The position numbers were made by a program, and so were the translations under genes. Positions 29,025 through 40,900 of a DNA stretch of 64,000 nt are shown piece after piece. The notes beneath the pieces were generated by a model that was given only the letters and a program-made list of their open reading frames with translations, ran no database searches and was not told the origin of the DNA. Each line of letters begins with the position of its first letter. Position 1 is the first letter of the stretch. Source of the DNA: Nannochloris sp. 'desiccata' (Eukaryota > Chlorophyta > Trebouxiophyceae > Chlorellales > Chlorellaceae); assembly GCA_019044685.2 (NCBI GenBank), contig JAGTXX020000016.1:1-64000 (forward strand), in the 5' to 3' direction.

Positions 29025-31344
29025 CTATTCCTTGCTATCAAGATGCTCAGTAATGCGAGCTACTAATTCAGCCTTGTTTCCGCCCTTTTTCAAGCCGTGA
29101 CACTCGCAGTAAAGCTTCAAATCATCATTCTTGAAGCTAGACAGCTTACCTTCTGCAAACTTTCCAGGAAAATCAAGAGCCTCTAAAGCTGCAGCTTTGC
29201 CTTGATCATTCAATTCGGATGCATCAGGGCCAGCAGCAGCAGAACCGGGAGCAGGGCGCTTGGTGCCCTTCTTCTTTTGCCCCATGAGCTGGCCTTCAAA
29301 TCCAGCACCACAAACAGCTACAATGAAGCAATCTACTACATCACCAACAGCTGCAAATGAGTTAGCATCAGGTACTGCTAAGTCTTCTACTTTCCTGACT
29401 TCTTCTACAATTCTCATCTCAAAATCATCATCTGGATCATTGACTTTGTCTTCAGAACCACCACCGCCACCCTCATCATCTTCATCACTATCACCTTCAT
29501 TCTCTGCCTCTAAAGTAATAGCTTTCTGCTCTACCATCTTTAACCAGTGCTGCATGTGAGGATTAGGAATATCTGCAGGATCAAAACCATCATACAGATT
29601 CAAAGCAGCGATGAGCTCTGCAGCTACGTCCACCGCCTCCTGGCTGGGCTGAGGTCTTTCTGTCCCAGTAAAACCAGTATCAAGCTCAGGATAACGAATT
29701 TCATCAGCAAAGGGCAGATAATGCATATACATTCCAGCAGGAGTAATCATAGCACCAGTTTCTTCACTGCTCACTTCTTGCTGCGGAACGAGAGCGACAA
29801 GGCGGGGTTCTGAACGAGGGCCTCTTACTAAAGTGCACACAGCGATCACCTCTCTTTCTATCATTGCTGTAAGCAGAGATGCAAATGCTACAAGACTACC
29901 AGGCATACTGCCTTCATCAGGAAAGATAAACGTAGCCTCACGAATCTGATGCCACTGCTTCAAATCTTCTACAGGCTTAAACCCAAGCAAAGAAATACCT
30001 TTAGTAACAGGGAATTTCAGTTGCTTAATTTCATCAAAATCTGTAGCATACTGGATAGGGAACGTTCCTTCACCTTTAGAAGGATAATAAAGGCGAGGTT
30101 GCTGTCCTTGTTCCAAAGGGATTCCAGTTTGAGCGTCAAGGTTGGTGGGCTTTGTTTTTACTAGAGGTTTATTATCGATGGGATCTATTTGAACAGGAGC
30201 ACCCTTCGCACCAGGCCATGCTGCTTTAATAGTTTGGTATAGTTTAACACCAATGGTGGCACCTCCAGGGCCTAAAGTCCAGTTAATCCGAGTAATAGCA
30301 CGCTTTCGGTAGGCTCTCATGCGTACTACAGAAGAGAGAGATTTCAAACTCAGCACAGTCTCTTCATTGTCTTCATATCCATATTTCTGGCTGAAATCTT
30401 CTGCTTGACTTAAACCATATGCTGCTGCTGTTGCTGCATCAGAATAATTAGTAGCCGCATGAGAAAGTAAGCGACCCCAAAACTGCTGCAAATCGAAGCC
30501 TTCGCCAGTTTGAGGGTTGAACAAGGGAGCGAGCTGCAGCAGGCCTCCTTTACCAGCGATATTTTCAGCTTGCAGCTCAATGCTCTGCTTGAGAGTACCA
30601 GGAGCTGCATCTCGAGTAAATACGACTACACGCTGCTCGACATAAGAACCAGTTTTTTGACGACCAGGCAGCAAGGCATTTGCTATCCAGAAACCATTTT
30701 CTAAACATTCATTACGCATGGAAACATCTGATGATCCAGCTCCTATTTTTCCATTAAAATCTTTTAATAAATTGAAATTCTTCAGCTGTAAGACACGTCC
30801 AGCATCAGGTTCACCCATTTTATGTTTCACATACACGCCACCCATATTCTTGTCGTTTTTCTTGGCGCGTGTATTGAAAAACATGACGGCAACCTCGTCT
30901 GTAGCACCTTGAATGACCTTTGTGCGCAGAACAGCAGCTGCTACATGCACAGATGCTTCAAGCCATGACTTTCCCTGGAACATCTGCAGGTAGAAAAGTG
31001 ATCTTGAAAGTTTTATTACAGTATAGAATGTGTTATAGCAAAGACAGGGCTCCAACCGACACTGCCGCAGCATTTGGAATTATGTTTTACCTTGTCTTCA
31101 AGGGTGCATGGCTCCAGCATATTAGGCTGTGCGTCTATCATAATGACTACATACTCTTTGAAACCTCCCTCCTGCGACACCGAAGTATTTTAAAAGAATT
31201 GGAAGGGAAAAAGTCAAAATGAGATCATAAGGTGCCTAGTGCAGGCTCTTTGGGCCAATTCGGCTCTCGTTATGTCATTACCATTTCGAGTACATCATCG
31301 TCAGCGTCATCCAGGAACGCACTCATATCAAAATGATCAGTCAT
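29025..31344 (-). CDS. KU70: KU70, DNA end-binding subunit for non-homologous end joining
   Basis: Three exons (31282-31344, 31091-31171, 29025-30983) join in frame to 700 residues. Exon 1 is the acidic start MTDHFDMSAFLDDADDD. Exon 2 encodes KEYVVIMIDAQPNM, the first strand of the Ku von Willebrand A domain. Exon 3 begins at MFQGKSWLEASV. The central beta-barrel region contains RINWTLGPGGATIGVKLY and the bridge segment. The C-terminus is a SAP DNA-binding domain (FKNDDLKLYCECHGLKKGGNKAELVARITEHL spans about the last 40 residues), which identifies Ku70 rather than Ku80. A Glu/Asp/Gly-rich loop (EGDSDEDDEGGGGG) precedes it. Ku70 pairs with Ku80 to hold broken DNA ends and telomeres in the nucleus. 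The first 30 residues of the naive exon-3 ORF are intron read-through. Confidence 0.92.
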
Positions 31345-31715
31345 TATTGCAAGATTGCTCAGCGACCCCGATCAAAAAGCCAGCAGACAACCTTTGCCTT
31401 ATCCTAGGCTGCCAATTAAATTTAGAATATCTCGGATAATATACATTGTTAGGTGCTTTTAGGAATAAAGGCAGCATTTTATAGCACGAAAGCATTTGTT
31501 TGCCTGCCACACTGAGGGCGCTGGGTCAACCACTGCCGACTCCTTTGATTATTCTGTGTTCAAGCTACCTCTATACTCAAATCTGTTCACAGATATCAGA
31601 TCAATACAACCAAGTAGTAGTGTGGCAACAGTTTACTCACTTAAATCCACCCCTCTTTATTTTAAAAGGAAATAGAGGGAAAAATACGTACGCCCAAAAC
31701 AAAACACTGCTCTTC
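31345..31715. other. Intergenic region upstream of KU70
   Basis: 371 bases between the VTE4 3' end and the KU70 start, both on the minus strand. It presumably holds the KU70 promoter. No gene or clear TATA box is seen. Confidence 0.4.
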
Positions 31716-32690
31716 TTAGTTTTTCACTCCTGTGATCAAAGCAAACTTGATGAGACCTCTTGTTAAACCTTGAGCCATCAAAGGCATCACTAAAGCTCCT
31801 TTTATTGTAGTCCAGCCTGCACCTAGTAACCCCATAACACCTCTAACACTCAACGCACTCTTAATAACCTCGCCCCAGAATGGCGCTACCTCGTTACTCC
31901 AATCAGCAGTGCGTACATCAGTCATACCTTGAGCTTCAAACAAGTTTTTATAGTCTCCAGCACTGCACCATGCAGGAAGATAATAGGCATCACAGATCTT
32001 TCGAAGTAAATCTTCTTCTTCAGGGCGGAGTGTTGTCTCTCCTGCCGACAACTCTCTATGGCACCATGTAACAACAATGACTCTACCGCCAGGAGCACAT
32101 ATGCGCACAAGCTCTCCCACAAAGCGCTTCTTATCTGGCATATGCTCTCCGCTCTCCAAAGACCACACCAAGTCGTAGTTGTTGGCCCACTCGCTCGGCT
32201 GGTTGAGAGCGTCACAAACTGAAAGGTGTACATGCTCTCCAAGCCCCTCTTCCTGAGTGATTTCATTACCACGCTTGGCTTGAAAAGGGCTAAGAGTAAT
32301 TCCTTCCGCAGAGCAGCCATATTTACGGGACAAATGGCGAGAGCTGCCTCCGAGACCACAGCCGACGTCAACCATCTTGGTTACTTCAGTAACTCCAGCC
32401 CACTCGAGCACCTCTTCAATCATATCTTCCTGCGCTTCACGATTGCTTTTAGTGGCACCACCTGCGGGGTAGTAGCCGTGATGAAGGTGATCACCCCACA
32501 TGCTCTCCCAGAGTCCAGTAGAGGCGTCGTAGAATTGAGCAATGCCCTCATTTAAGGACGTTGCTTGACATGCAACGCGCCTGGTGGCTTTAGATGCTTC
32601 ATCATTTCTATAGGTGGTTAAATGCGCGCGCTTTGCTTGGGAAGGCAAGCTTGCAACGAGCTTTTGTTTAGCTGCGAAGGCCAAGATCAT
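31716..32690 (-). CDS. VTE4: Gamma-tocopherol C-methyltransferase (plastid)
   Basis: A single exon encodes 324 residues. The N-terminal ~40 residues (MILAFAAKQKLVASLPSQAKRAHL...) are Ser/Ala/Lys/Arg-rich and look like a chloroplast transit peptide. The mature part starts near LNEGIAQFYDASTGLWESMWGDHLHHGYY, a hallmark of the tocopherol methyltransferase family. The SAM-binding motif I is VDVGCGLGGSSRHL; motif LVWSLESGEHMPDK and the post-motif GGRVIVVTWCHR follow. The family methylates gamma- and delta-tocopherol to alpha- and beta-tocopherol using S-adenosylmethionine at the plastid envelope or plastoglobules. Length is close to plant and algal VTE4. A related MPBQ methyltransferase (VTE3) would have a different C-terminal membrane region, so VTE4 is preferred. 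Confidence 0.92.
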   Translation of the reverse strand: MILAFAAKQKLVASLPSQAKRAHLTTYRNDEASKATRRVACQATSLNEGIAQFYDASTGLWESMWGDHLHHGYYPAGGATKSNREAQEDMIEEVLEWAGVTEVTKMVDVGCGLGGSSRHLSRKYGCSAEGITLSPFQAKRGNEITQEEGLGEHVHLSVCDALNQPSEWANNYDLVWSLESGEHMPDKKRFVGELVRICAPGGRVIVVTWCHRELSAGETTLRPEEEDLLRKICDAYYLPAWCSAGDYKNLFEAQGMTDVRTADWSNEVAPFWGEVIKSALSVRGVMGLLGAGWTTIKGALVMPLMAQGLTRGLIKFALITGVKN

Positions 32691-33269
32691 GACTGATCAG
32701 ACTATTATTAGGAGTAAAAGGGTACGAGTATATCAATACTGTGGTGTTGAATACAAAAGCAATGATTTTATGGGGCTGGCTTAATACGCTGATATGCTGT
32801 AATTGACTGGCTTGCATCTCTAAAGAAACAGCGGCCAAGTATTAAAAGTAAACCAGGTTCCTTGTCAGTTTAACTGTAATACAGTGAAAAATGTTAATGT
32901 AAACTCTCATTTTACAACTGCAAATAATAACACAAAAAATGGCCAAGTCAGATTAGTTTTCCCTAAGGAACATACAACCCCTAAAATGCTCAAGCTCACA
33001 AAGCGTCCAATGCTCCCGTCCCTGGTCTATATATGTTGTTTATTGCCTGGAGGTCCACTATCTGCCTCTCAGCAACGCTTATTCAGCATTATCTAAGACC
33101 AGAGCACCAATGCAAATGCTATCATGCAAGGCTTAAAGCCATATCATTACCCAAGATACACAGCTCTTCTTGGCCTCAATGACATTGAACCGCCTTTGTT
33201 GTCAAAGCTTTTTGCTCAATGGAAAAGAAGGTATGAATTTAGCAGTACATAAAGAATAACGCTTTACAG
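32691..33269. other. Intergenic region, no gene seen
   Basis: 579 bases between the VTE4 start and the HAKAI-like gene's end. A short piece (about 33050-33240) reads weakly protein-like on the plus strand but is broken by stops and matches nothing I know. It should contain the VTE4 promoter. Confidence 0.4.
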
Positions 33270-33793
33270 CTACCGCTTCTGTGCCAGTTCATTCAAGTGT
33301 TGTACATGCTTTTGTAAATCTGCCTCTGTGCGGTAACCTTGCAAAGTTGCTGGAGAGACGAATAAGGTACTGCCAGCAGGAATAGGCTCAATCTTGGTAA
33401 TTAAAGCAGAACATCTACATAAAAGAACAATTGTAAGTATCAAAATAAAGACCCACGCGATGTATACTTAAAAGGTATTTTTGATTTTAGCAGTACATAG
33501 TGCTGAAGACTTACACGACACACCGACCCATGTTGGCAGCACAGCTCATACAGAAGACATGGAGGCACGGAGCACACCGTGCATGCTTTGCAGCCGGAAA
33601 GTTACATGATGCACAGAAATGCGCTCGCTTCCCCTTGTCAACAGGGCCCAGGTGCCCGACCCCAGCCTGCAGCGGAAGGAATGACATCGGGCGTCAAATA
33701 AATTAGCAGTTTAGCGAATAAACACAATCTTCTGATCTTTAAGATTCAGACTGAAGTGCATTGAAGCCTCACCTGCTCGTAGGAAGCGTTCAT
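33270..33793 (-). CDS. HAKAI: HAKAI-like RING-type E3 ligase (compact)
   Basis: Three short exons on the minus strand (33773-33793, 33515-33666, 33270-33414) splice in frame to 105 residues: GTGAGG...GCAG after MNASYEQ, then GTAAGT...TGTAG. The protein has HFCASCNFPAAKHARCAPCLHVFCMSCAANMGRCVVCSALI over residues about 19-58, a C-x2-C...C-x2-C-H...C-x2-C...C-x2-C RING finger. A segment beginning ITKIEPIP and ending in DLQKHVQHLNELA follows. That order, with IxKIExI after the RING and a terminal helix with His, is typical of HAKAI/CBLL1, an E3 ligase that is part of the mRNA m6A methyltransferase complex. Plant and animal HAKAI are much longer, with a low-complexity tail that is absent here. It is divergent with the next gene, 379 bases away. 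Function is inferred from the RING type only. Confidence 0.7.
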
Positions 33794-34172
33794 TTTGGCT
33801 AATAAAATAAATAATAACGAAAAGTTGATCAAAAGCAGAGAGTGATCAACGACACGTACAACAGAGAGACAGCTTTGTTCATTGGCACGAGCTTAACACG
33901 GTGCTCTAATCTGAAACTTGCAATTAATCAACAGAAAGATGCCTACTGCATCATCAATTTATGTTGTCTATCAATCAAAGCGCATCATCTTGTGACCTTT
34001 ATTTGGTGAATAAATTCTGGTGCTATACGTGTCGCCTAAATAAATCGATATCAAACATTTAATTATCAACCCTCAAAATTCATATTAGCGCCAGCTAATT
34101 ATTGCTGCATCAGGGCATTAGCCTGTTTAATTTTAATCGTTTTAGACCTGGCAGCTTGCTTTAGGTGCAACA
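33794..34172. promoter_or_regulatory. Bidirectional promoter region (HAKAI-like / ATP synthase f)
   Basis: The only space between two divergent start codons; AT-rich, no clear TATA consensus. Confidence 0.5.
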
Positions 34173-34620
34173 ATGCCCACCATCGATAAGCTTGTTCAGG
34201 GTGCTAAGCAGCTCAAGGTAAAGGAGGTGCCTGGCTATGTTGGCAAGTTTGCAGGAGAGCACTGGACTCCTGACCAGACTAAATCTCGCTTGGCTAACTG
34301 GCTCCACAAATATAAGGTCCAGGTAAGGTTATATCTCAGTTCTTGATAAATACGTGAACGAATATAGGGGCGCTGTTTATGCGGGTTCACACCCAAAGCA
34401 GCTTTTTAGTTTGTAATCTACCGTCGCCCCGATTTCCGACCCTTCATAATATTTCTTTTCTATTCCTTTATCACAGCACATTGACACAGGAAGCGCAAAG
34501 CCTTTAATGGACCTTCTCACGTATGGATTTTTATTCTCTTATGCCTACTCTTGGCCTAGAGAGTATGCTCACATGAAACACGAGGAAGCGGTGAAGCTTG
34601 CAGGCGGTGCTGCCCATTAA
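34173..34620 (+). CDS. Mitochondrial ATP synthase subunit f-like protein
   Basis: Two exons (34173-34322 and 34477-34620) with GTAAGG...ATCACAG borders give 97 residues, a normal size for subunit f. The N-terminal half (MPTIDKLVQGAKQLKVKEVPGYV) resembles the matrix-side LGELPSW segment. The second half (MDLLTYGFLFSYAYSWPREYAHMKHEEA) is a single membrane helix followed by the Y-x-x-x-KHE signature of F1Fo subunit f (plant and animal types). The subunit sits in the membrane stalk and helps ATP synthase dimerise at cristae. Chlorophycean algae are reported to have replaced many such subunits with ASA proteins, so its presence suggests another green lineage. A TGTAA poly(A) signal follows at 34754. 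Confidence 0.7.
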
Positions 34621-34888
34621 ATATCAACCCTGGCAGTATCCCTTTGCTTTTTCTGTTTATATTGTTAGTCAGCCCTCTGTACTTTCTATCAGTTAGTTGG
34701 ATTAGTTGTTTTGGAATCCTTCCTTAGCATGCTTAGGAACAACAAATCCTTTTTGTAAGAAATTCAGCTTAACTGCTCTAACAGAAATAGGCAAATAATG
34801 TTTTCGTTTATCTCACAGAATGAATGTTTTACATGGAACAAGGTGCTCATTATATTTCTAATTAATCCAATTGCTAATGCTAATCAGA
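34621..34888. terminator. Convergent 3' region (ATP synthase f / EIF3E)
   Basis: Short spacer between two convergent genes. TGTAA at 34754-34758 (plus) and ttaca, i.e. TGTAA on the minus strand, at 34829-34833 serve the two transcripts. Confidence 0.55.
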
Positions 34889-36271
34889 TTAAACACGCAA
34901 CGTTCCCATGACAGTGTTTCCAAGAGAGAAGGTTCTCAAACTGAGTCCACGTGCTTTTTCAAGGAGTTGTTCATATGCACTTAAAGTTTGTGTTTTAATA
35001 ACTACAGTACCAGCCTTGGAATCAATTCGTGCATTAAGGCGGGCGTTACGGATAAGGTTTACAATCCATTTCTCCGTTGCTTCATTATCCATTCCAAGCT
35101 TGGCAGCAAGGCTATCAATTTCAATTGCCTGGTGAATGCGGCAGTATGTTTCAAATAAAAATTGTCTAGCTGCCTCCATGAATGCATCCTTGGTAGCTAC
35201 CAGGAAGAAATCATTTTCCAATACAGCTTCACACTGTGCAAGTTTTTCTTGAGCACCATCAAAATCAAATTCTACAAACAAGCACCGTAAAAATTCAGTG
35301 ATGGGATCAGAGTATTCGTATTGTTCTTGCTGCACCACACGAATCAAATCTTTAAGAACATTGCGACGTCTTTTATTCACAACAACAGCTACTGCAAGGT
35401 AACGAAGCAAATGCTGGGATACCAACTGAATGGCAGTGACATATCTGTCTTGAAGGAAAAGATCAATGAGAGCGTTCATTCCATTCTCGTGGTTAAAGAA
35501 AACAAACAAAGACCAATGCATTAGCCATGCTTTTTGCTGCAATTGACGAGTTACTGGTGCGAAAGTATCGAGTTCCAAGAGTTCTTTAAGCTTGAGCAAG
35601 TCATCCATGGCGGTGTCAAAGTCTTGCTGCAAGACGTCAGTAGCTACCTTGCCCCAGAGAGCACCAATAACGCGCTCGGGGTGGGTGGAAAGAGAGCGAT
35701 AGTGATATAGATACTCTCCAGCTGCAGAGTAGTTACCACACTCGAAATTCCACTTGGCGAAGTGGTAGAGAGCGTCAACCTGGTCGGGACCAATGCCAAA
35801 CTCTTTTTGAAGGAACGCCATGTTTTGAGTCTTATCCTGCTTCAACAATTTGACGTTTTCCTCATTGCTAAGAAAATCTGTAACGGGCTTGACCTGACCT
35901 TCAAGGGCTTTCAAACGCTGTACTACTTCTGCTCGCCTATTTACCAAAGCTTCGGGAACCTGAACAGGGGGGAAATAACGGAGACGATGTCAAAAGGCCA
36001 GCTCATTTGAACAATAATTCAAATTTGCACCCAAGAATCAAATATCAATGAAACAAATGCTTACATCGGTAGTCTGATGGAGCTGCTGATAAATGTCAAC
36101 AGCATAATCAACCATATTAGTCTTTCCAATGAGATCCAGCTTTGCTGCCTCAATATCTGCTGTCTCATAGATCTGCTTTTGGGACGCAAACTCCAACAAA
36201 GGGAACACCAAGTGTTTGTCTAAAAATTGGCTGTGTGCTTGTGTTAAATCATATTCGGTGTTGGATGTCAT
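34889..36271 (-). CDS. EIF3E: Eukaryotic translation initiation factor 3 subunit e (INT6)
   Basis: Two exons (36065-36271 and 34889-35959), GTAAGC...GTTCAG, phase 0, give 425 residues, the usual eIF3e length. The N-terminus MTSNTEYDLTQAHSQFLDKHLVFPLLEF is the conserved eIF3e opening. The middle has FECGNYSAAGEYLYHYR and the helical repeats before a PCI domain (about residues 230-400), including KLGMDNEATEKWIVNLIRNARLNARID. Subunit e is part of the eIF3 octamer core that binds the 40S ribosome and mRNA; in plants it also contacts the COP9 signalosome. The start is shared with a divergent gene 211 bases away. Confidence 0.95.
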
Positions 36272-36482
36272 GGCGGCCAGGTTCTGGAGAACACCGAGAT
36301 ATTCTCTACGAGAATTTTAGATGACCAGATCACTTGCAAAGTTGCTGTAAAGACCAAAATCGGCCGCCGCAGACCGCAACTTGTCTTTCTAGCGTAAAAT
36401 TCTTTTGAGCCAACCACAAGAAGTGATCTAGACCTCTCAGACAGGCCCATTCTTAAAAGTCTTGCATTTTCAATTTTTAACT
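36272..36482. promoter_or_regulatory. Bidirectional promoter region (EIF3E / DUF4079 gene)
   Basis: 211 bases between divergent start codons. Confidence 0.55.
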
Positions 36483-37550
36483 ATGTTTTGCACCATGACG
36501 AGCACCAGCCTGCGCCTCGACGCTGTGCGCCTTTCCACTACCCCTGCCAGCATTGCTCGCCCTCTTGTTCGCCGCATTACTACGGTTAAGGCCTCTGCCA
36601 AGCCTAATGTCACTAGCCAGGATCTTGTCTCTAAGGCGATGGTGGGTTTTCCTGCTCTCCTCGCTCCCTTGATCCTCGACAGCTCTGCTGCACTTGCCCA
36701 GAACCGCGAGTATGGTATTATCGAGGGCCAGATTTTCTCTCTCATGCATCCTGCCATCATGTTCTTCCTCTTTGGATCTTCTGTGTATGCTGGATACCTC
36801 GGTTTCCAGTGGCGTCACACCCGCGAGCTTGCTACCCAGATTAAGGATCTCAAGTCACAAAAGGCTCCCGCGACGGTCGGTGCTGACGGACAACCCGTTG
36901 CTGCCCCTCCTAGCCCTCTTGATAGGCAAATCTCCGAGCTCGAGAAGGTGAGGATGGTTACAAAGTATAAAATGTGATATCTATAAATTTAGTGTTCATA
37001 TTAACTAATTTATGGTTTGATTTAATTAGATTCCTCTCCTTTTCTCTGTTTTCTAAACCAATCTCTACGTTTTGACTGTGTATAGGAGCGCAAAGAACTC
37101 ATTGGCCAGCGCTTAAACGAGAAGCACAACAACTGGGGCTCTCTTCTCTTGGGTCTAGGTGTATTGATCGCTATATCTGGAGGACTCAACACTTTCTTAC
37201 GTACTGGAAAACTCTTCCCTGGTCCTCATCTTTATGCTGGTGCTGCCATCGTAGTCTTGTGGGCTCTTGCTGCTGCTTTGGTGCCCTCGATGCAAAAGGG
37301 AAATGAGACTGCTCGCAGCCTTCATATTGCATTCAACACTCTCAATATCTTGCTTTTCGCCTGGCAGGTAAGACCTTCTTTTGCTTAGCGCTCTACAGAA
37401 ATTTGAAAATAAAAAAGAATTGCCTGTTTGGTTTTTGTCGTTGTATCTTCTTTTACCCTTATACTGTTATCATGTACATCAAATTTCGTGCAGATCCCCA
37501 CCGGCCTCGAGATTGTTGGCAAGGTCTTTCAGTTTACTACGTTACCTTAG
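36483..37550 (+). CDS. DUF4079 thylakoid membrane protein
   Basis: Three exons (36483-36947, 37086-37367, 37494-37550) splice in frame to 267 residues; a second Met four codons later is also possible. Residues 1-75 are a bipartite chloroplast signal: Ser/Thr/Arg-rich region, then a hydrophobic run FPALLAPLILDSSAALAQ ending in an A-x-A-type site, as in lumen-directed proteins. The mature part has membrane segments near HPAIMFFLFGSSVYAGYLGF, SLLLGLGVLIAISGGLN and YAGAAIVVLWALAAALVP, plus a final LHIAFNTLNILLFAWQIPTGLEIV. This arrangement, with histidines at helix starts, matches the DUF4079 family of cyanobacteria and plastids. The function is not established. TGTAA lies 184 bases after the stop. 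Confidence 0.8.
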
Positions 37551-37997
37551 GTATCTAGATTTCCTCCCTGAATAAGTTCAATTTATATTTTTCTGAGAGA
37601 GACACAGGCACACAAGCGGTCTGCCTTCAAATCACAACGAATACTCCTCAATCTTCCCATGACGATTTAATTGCATATACATCTGATGTTATAGTTACCT
37701 TTTTTTGTGAAACCTGCACAATGCATATAGCTGTAAAGCCACCAAAAAAAATTTGAAATGGGACGAAGCAACTCAAAGGATTTGGCCAAGATCATCGGAT
37801 GAACCTCAAAACAACAAGTGAAAATTTTCATCAGCCTTCGTTCGTTAACAACATCCAGCCTCGGCCATTGTCGTTCAAAAAAGAATTAAATTAAACTCAT
37901 AACATCTAGACCTTACGATCGACTTGAAGAAGGACTCTATTTTTATTTCTTGAGCGTCTTGGACCATAGTTTTTACTTCAATTTTACCATAAACAAG
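37551..37997. other. Intergenic region
   Basis: 447 bases; holds the TGTAA signal of the preceding gene (37734-37738) and presumably the promoter of the MBD9-like gene. No ORF is supported. Confidence 0.45.
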
Positions 37998-40900
37998 ATG
38001 GCGGATAGCAAAGAGCCATTTAGGCCTGAAGACAAGGATAACTGGAAGCCAGAAGATAATAGTGACGATAGCTCACAGGAAGATGCTGCTCCAAAGCGCA
38101 AGCAGCCACCAGGCAACGTTGTGAGTCTTAGTAGAATTTCGATTGTGATCAAAACTCTTGACTACGAACGAAGCAGTATTAGAGCCATGTTAGACTGGTT
38201 GCATCCATATACATGTGAATTCCGGTTGCTGAATCATTTCTTTGCTTGCTGCTTTCGTTTTTTTGCAGGAAACTATTAGGATCAACCTCCTAAATCGTCT
38301 CCAGGAATTTTTCGAAGAGAATGGTAGGTGTTTTGCATGAAAGGTGTTTTTATATATATCAGAATAGGTATACGATGGTGTTATTGATGTGGTTTATGTC
38401 ACTGCAGATGTCCCTTTCGAGGAAGGATGGCGTATTGAAGTGAAACAGCGGACTGGCGGCAGTTCAGCTGGTACCTCTGATGCGGTAAGTTGATGTTTTT
38501 TTACCTGGTGTAGGTGTTTGGGGTTTAGACCAAGCGATCTGAGAATAACAATCCTTCTGCTTTTCTTGTTCTCATGCAGTACTATTACAATCCAGAAAAC
38601 AAGCGTTATCGCTCTCGTGCTGAGGTAAGACTTCTTCTGTTAAATTTAATATTTCTGTGATTTCACTTCATTGTTCTTTAAGTCGTATATATACCTGTAT
38701 TTATACTTCATATATTATTCTTCGTTTTCCCCCTACAGATCGCTCGTGATTATGGCATTACCATTGCAAAAGGCAGTGGTCGTGGTGGTGGCGGTGCTGC
38801 TGCTCCTCGCAAACCAATTGTTCTTTTAAGCCGCGAAGATGCACTTGCACAAGTGAGAACTCGTATGGAATCCGTTAATTTGCCTCTTAAACTATCTGGT
38901 GGCATCACTCTTACAGACTTTGGAGCTGTCAAGCCTGAATATGTCACTGAAACAACCCTTCCTCTTGTCGGTTACAGCACTGAATGGGTTGATAAAAAAG
39001 GAATTAAATTTATCAGTCAAATTGTAGATAATGTCGGCCCTTATTACAAAGTACTTGCTATAGTAGATAAGCCAACCCCTGGTCCTGGCGCTGATGCGTC
39101 TAAAGCAACACCTGCAGAGCCAGTTGAGGTTGGTGCAGGTCTGAGCCCTGACGCTGCTTGGCAAGCTGCTGCTGAACGGCAACAAGAAGTTACTGATCTC
39201 GCATCAATGCATAAACAAGAAGGCAGCAACCATGCAGATGAAATGGAACCTGGTGATAGTTTATTACTTCGTGCGGCTCCTCTAACTGGGTACTGGGGTA
39301 CTGAGCGCTTTGGTCTTATTGACATTCTATGTTTACAAGCTTTGGAAGGACAGCCAGGTGTAGATTCAACTAATTACAAATACGTTGAGGAACGCAGTAG
39401 CTGGGATGAGGTGAATCGTCGTCTTGGTCGTGAAGCTGCTCAACATGGTAAAGCAATGGCGACTGGGAGTGGACATTCTCGTCCTCGTGCTGATCGTCGC
39501 CCTAAATCTCAAGGAGAACGTGATAAGGCTGCTGTAGCTCGTGTAGTAGAGAATATGGTGCGTCAATTGGAAGCTATGGAAGCTAAGAATGCAGTTGCCG
39601 AACAGAGAGCCATGGCAAAGAGGGAGAGAGAAGTCCAGCGTCAACTTGAAAAAGAGGAACGCCGCTTGGCGAAAGAAAGAGAACGCGAGATTTCTAAGCA
39701 GCTTCATGAGCAGAGACGTGCACTTGAACGTGCTGCTGCTGCTGAAGCTGCTCGTAGAGCTGCAGAGGCTGCTAGAACCTTCCCCGATGAAGATCTGGCA
39801 GAGACTGCAGCAGTTCCTCCTCCTAAACCTCTCCCTTTGGCAGAGGGGCGCTTACCTCCTGCAACTGAACCTGTATTATTGGAAGCGTGGCATCTTTTGA
39901 ACCGTTTTAAAGATACTATTGGTATCAATCCTGAAGATATTCCTTCTCTTTCAAAACTGGAATCTTCTCTCCTTGAAGGACCTACTAGCAGTAATGGAAC
40001 AGCAGCTGACACTGGTAATGGTGCCAGCACCACCACTGAAGAAAAGCAAGAAGAAGATCCTGTTGTATGGGCAGCATCTCGCCTCGTGGATTTGTTAATT
40101 CGAGATTTATTCACGAAATCTGCTGCAGCTATTGCTGAAGCTTCTGCTGATGTTTCTGAAAAGGATCTCCGCCCTTCTACAAAAGCTCTTCATCCGGTGC
40201 CTATTAATTCGGATACCTGGCAAGAAGCTGCGCGTAGGTACCTGGCTATAGTAGCAGACGCTGCAGCATGTCAAGCAAAGCTCGGTGAAGATGGTTTGCC
40301 TTACCCTGCTGATCATTTTGAAGATTTTCTTATTATTCAATATTTGTTAGCTGGACCTCCAACAGCTCTTGCACGTGGTTGGGGTGCATTACCTGCCAAA
40401 GGTACTTCTGAACATGCTTGGCTCGGCGCTGTAGCTACCAGTGATGCTGCTGCTGTTGCTGCTGCTGGTCTTCCTGAAGGAAATGTCGCCAACAGAGAAC
40501 CTGCAGAGGTCGAGCTAACTATTCGGGTACAGCGCTGCATTCTTCGTGAACTGGCCACTATTAAAGGCAAAAGTGGTCGCAGTGGAAGAGTGTTATGCTT
40601 CCAGGGACATGGTGCTGGTGCTGCTACCAAGATGGGCCGTTCTTTAGACCTTCGCTATGTTGGTGCCAGAGTAGATACTGGCTTTTATGCTGCAGCTGAA
40701 GATCCGATGGCCGCTTTCAAGGCAGATATTGATTTTGTTACTGATTTGCATCAACAAGCAAATAACAAGAAATATTCTGGGTTTTATGAGGTCAATAAAG
40801 AGAAAGGTGTAGCAGAAGTAGCTGCTATGGTAAGCAGTAAGCTTGATGCAGCCTTGGCGGAGATTCAACAAGTGGGTGCTGATGCTTACTTAGCAGAGCA

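Noticed and set aside
30984..31073. N-terminal extension MLRQCRLEP... of the KU70 ORF
   Set aside because: It is intron sequence; the two upstream exons supply the conserved Ku vWA start and splice in frame at 30983.
33030..33240. Possible remnant of a DNA transposase C-terminus between VTE4 and the HAKAI-like gene
   Set aside because: Too short and interrupted by stops; no motif that I can name is present.
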